From contig URZM01000129.1 in assembly GCA_900552315.1 (NCBI GenBank), positions 1 to 6,187 of the forward strand: DNA of 6,187 nucleotides. Direction: 5' to 3'. Positions 6,130 through 6,187 of this stretch are shown here, piece by piece. Numbering within the stretch: the stretch's first letter is position 1; every line of letters begins with the position of its first letter. The notes below the pieces were generated by a model. The model was given only the letters and a program-made list of their open reading frames with translations. It made no database searches and had not been told where the DNA came from. This stretch comes from an uncultured Bacteroidales bacterium. Its GTDB lineage: Bacteria; Bacteroidota; Bacteroidia; Bacteroidales; Muribaculaceae. Both the position numbers and the translations under genes were made by a program.

Positions 6130-6185
6130 AACATTTTTCAACATGCTGGTTTTCAATTATTTTCCGGTGATGTTTGAGAAATGTT
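6130..6185. repeat. Imperfect inverted repeat at the right edge of the window
   Basis: The left arm, AACATTTTTCAACAT (6130-6144), and right arm, ATGTTTGAGAAATGTT (6170-6185), are complementary over 15 pairs with one T-G position (6137/6178) and one bulged T (6173), around a spacer of 25 bases. It could be an RNA hairpin, an operator for a gene beyond the window or an end of an element. The window stops two bases later, so its context cannot be read. The interval 6056-6129 shows no gene. Confidence 0.45.
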
Positions 6186-6187
6186 CA

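Overview
The window looks like a chromosomal segment from a member of the Bacteroidales. The evidence is that two intergenic sites match the Bacteroidetes primary-sigma promoter (TTTG, 19 bases, TAnnTTTG), no gene start has a Shine-Dalgarno sequence, and the proteins (a lysine-rich UspA C-terminus, a MutS2 of about 820 residues, an AlgI-type MBOAT ending in FIYFQF) resemble Bacteroidetes families. Mid-range GC and frequent ATA isoleucine codons would fit Muribaculaceae, but that placement is an inference. No insertion sequence, CRISPR array, tRNA or rRNA was found.

Layout: (1) 1-338, the C-terminal end of a UspA-family protein cut by the window edge. (2) 437-2896, a complete mutS2 with MutS core, ABC-type ATPase, coiled coil, proline-rich linker and Smr nuclease domain. 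(3) 2897-3675, a gap of about 780 bases with no convincing protein gene on the + strand. It is organised: a hairpin directly after mutS2, a large nested hairpin at 2935-2976, a stretch of pairing elements, a consensus promoter facing left at 3362-3392 and a consensus promoter facing right at 3585-3615. The leftward promoter and the nested hairpin bracket about 430 bases on the - strand that look like an unrecognised structured noncoding RNA, possibly holding a 36-residue ORF. (4) 3676-5990, a two-gene operon of a membrane-anchored periplasmic SGNH hydrolase-like protein and an MBOAT acyltransferase, closed by a terminator at 6023-6055. (5) 6056-6187, a non-coding tail with an imperfect inverted repeat at the right edge.

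How the genes work together: the SGNH and MBOAT proteins are best read as one envelope O-acylation unit. The MBOAT protein would move an acyl group (usually acetyl) across the inner membrane, and the SGNH partner would place it on, or remove it from, an extracytoplasmic glycan. The glycan cannot be identified from the window. MutS2 acts separately in recombination control and/or rescue of collided ribosomes. The least explained element is the putative - strand RNA, which is convergent with mutS2 and divergent from the acylation operon.
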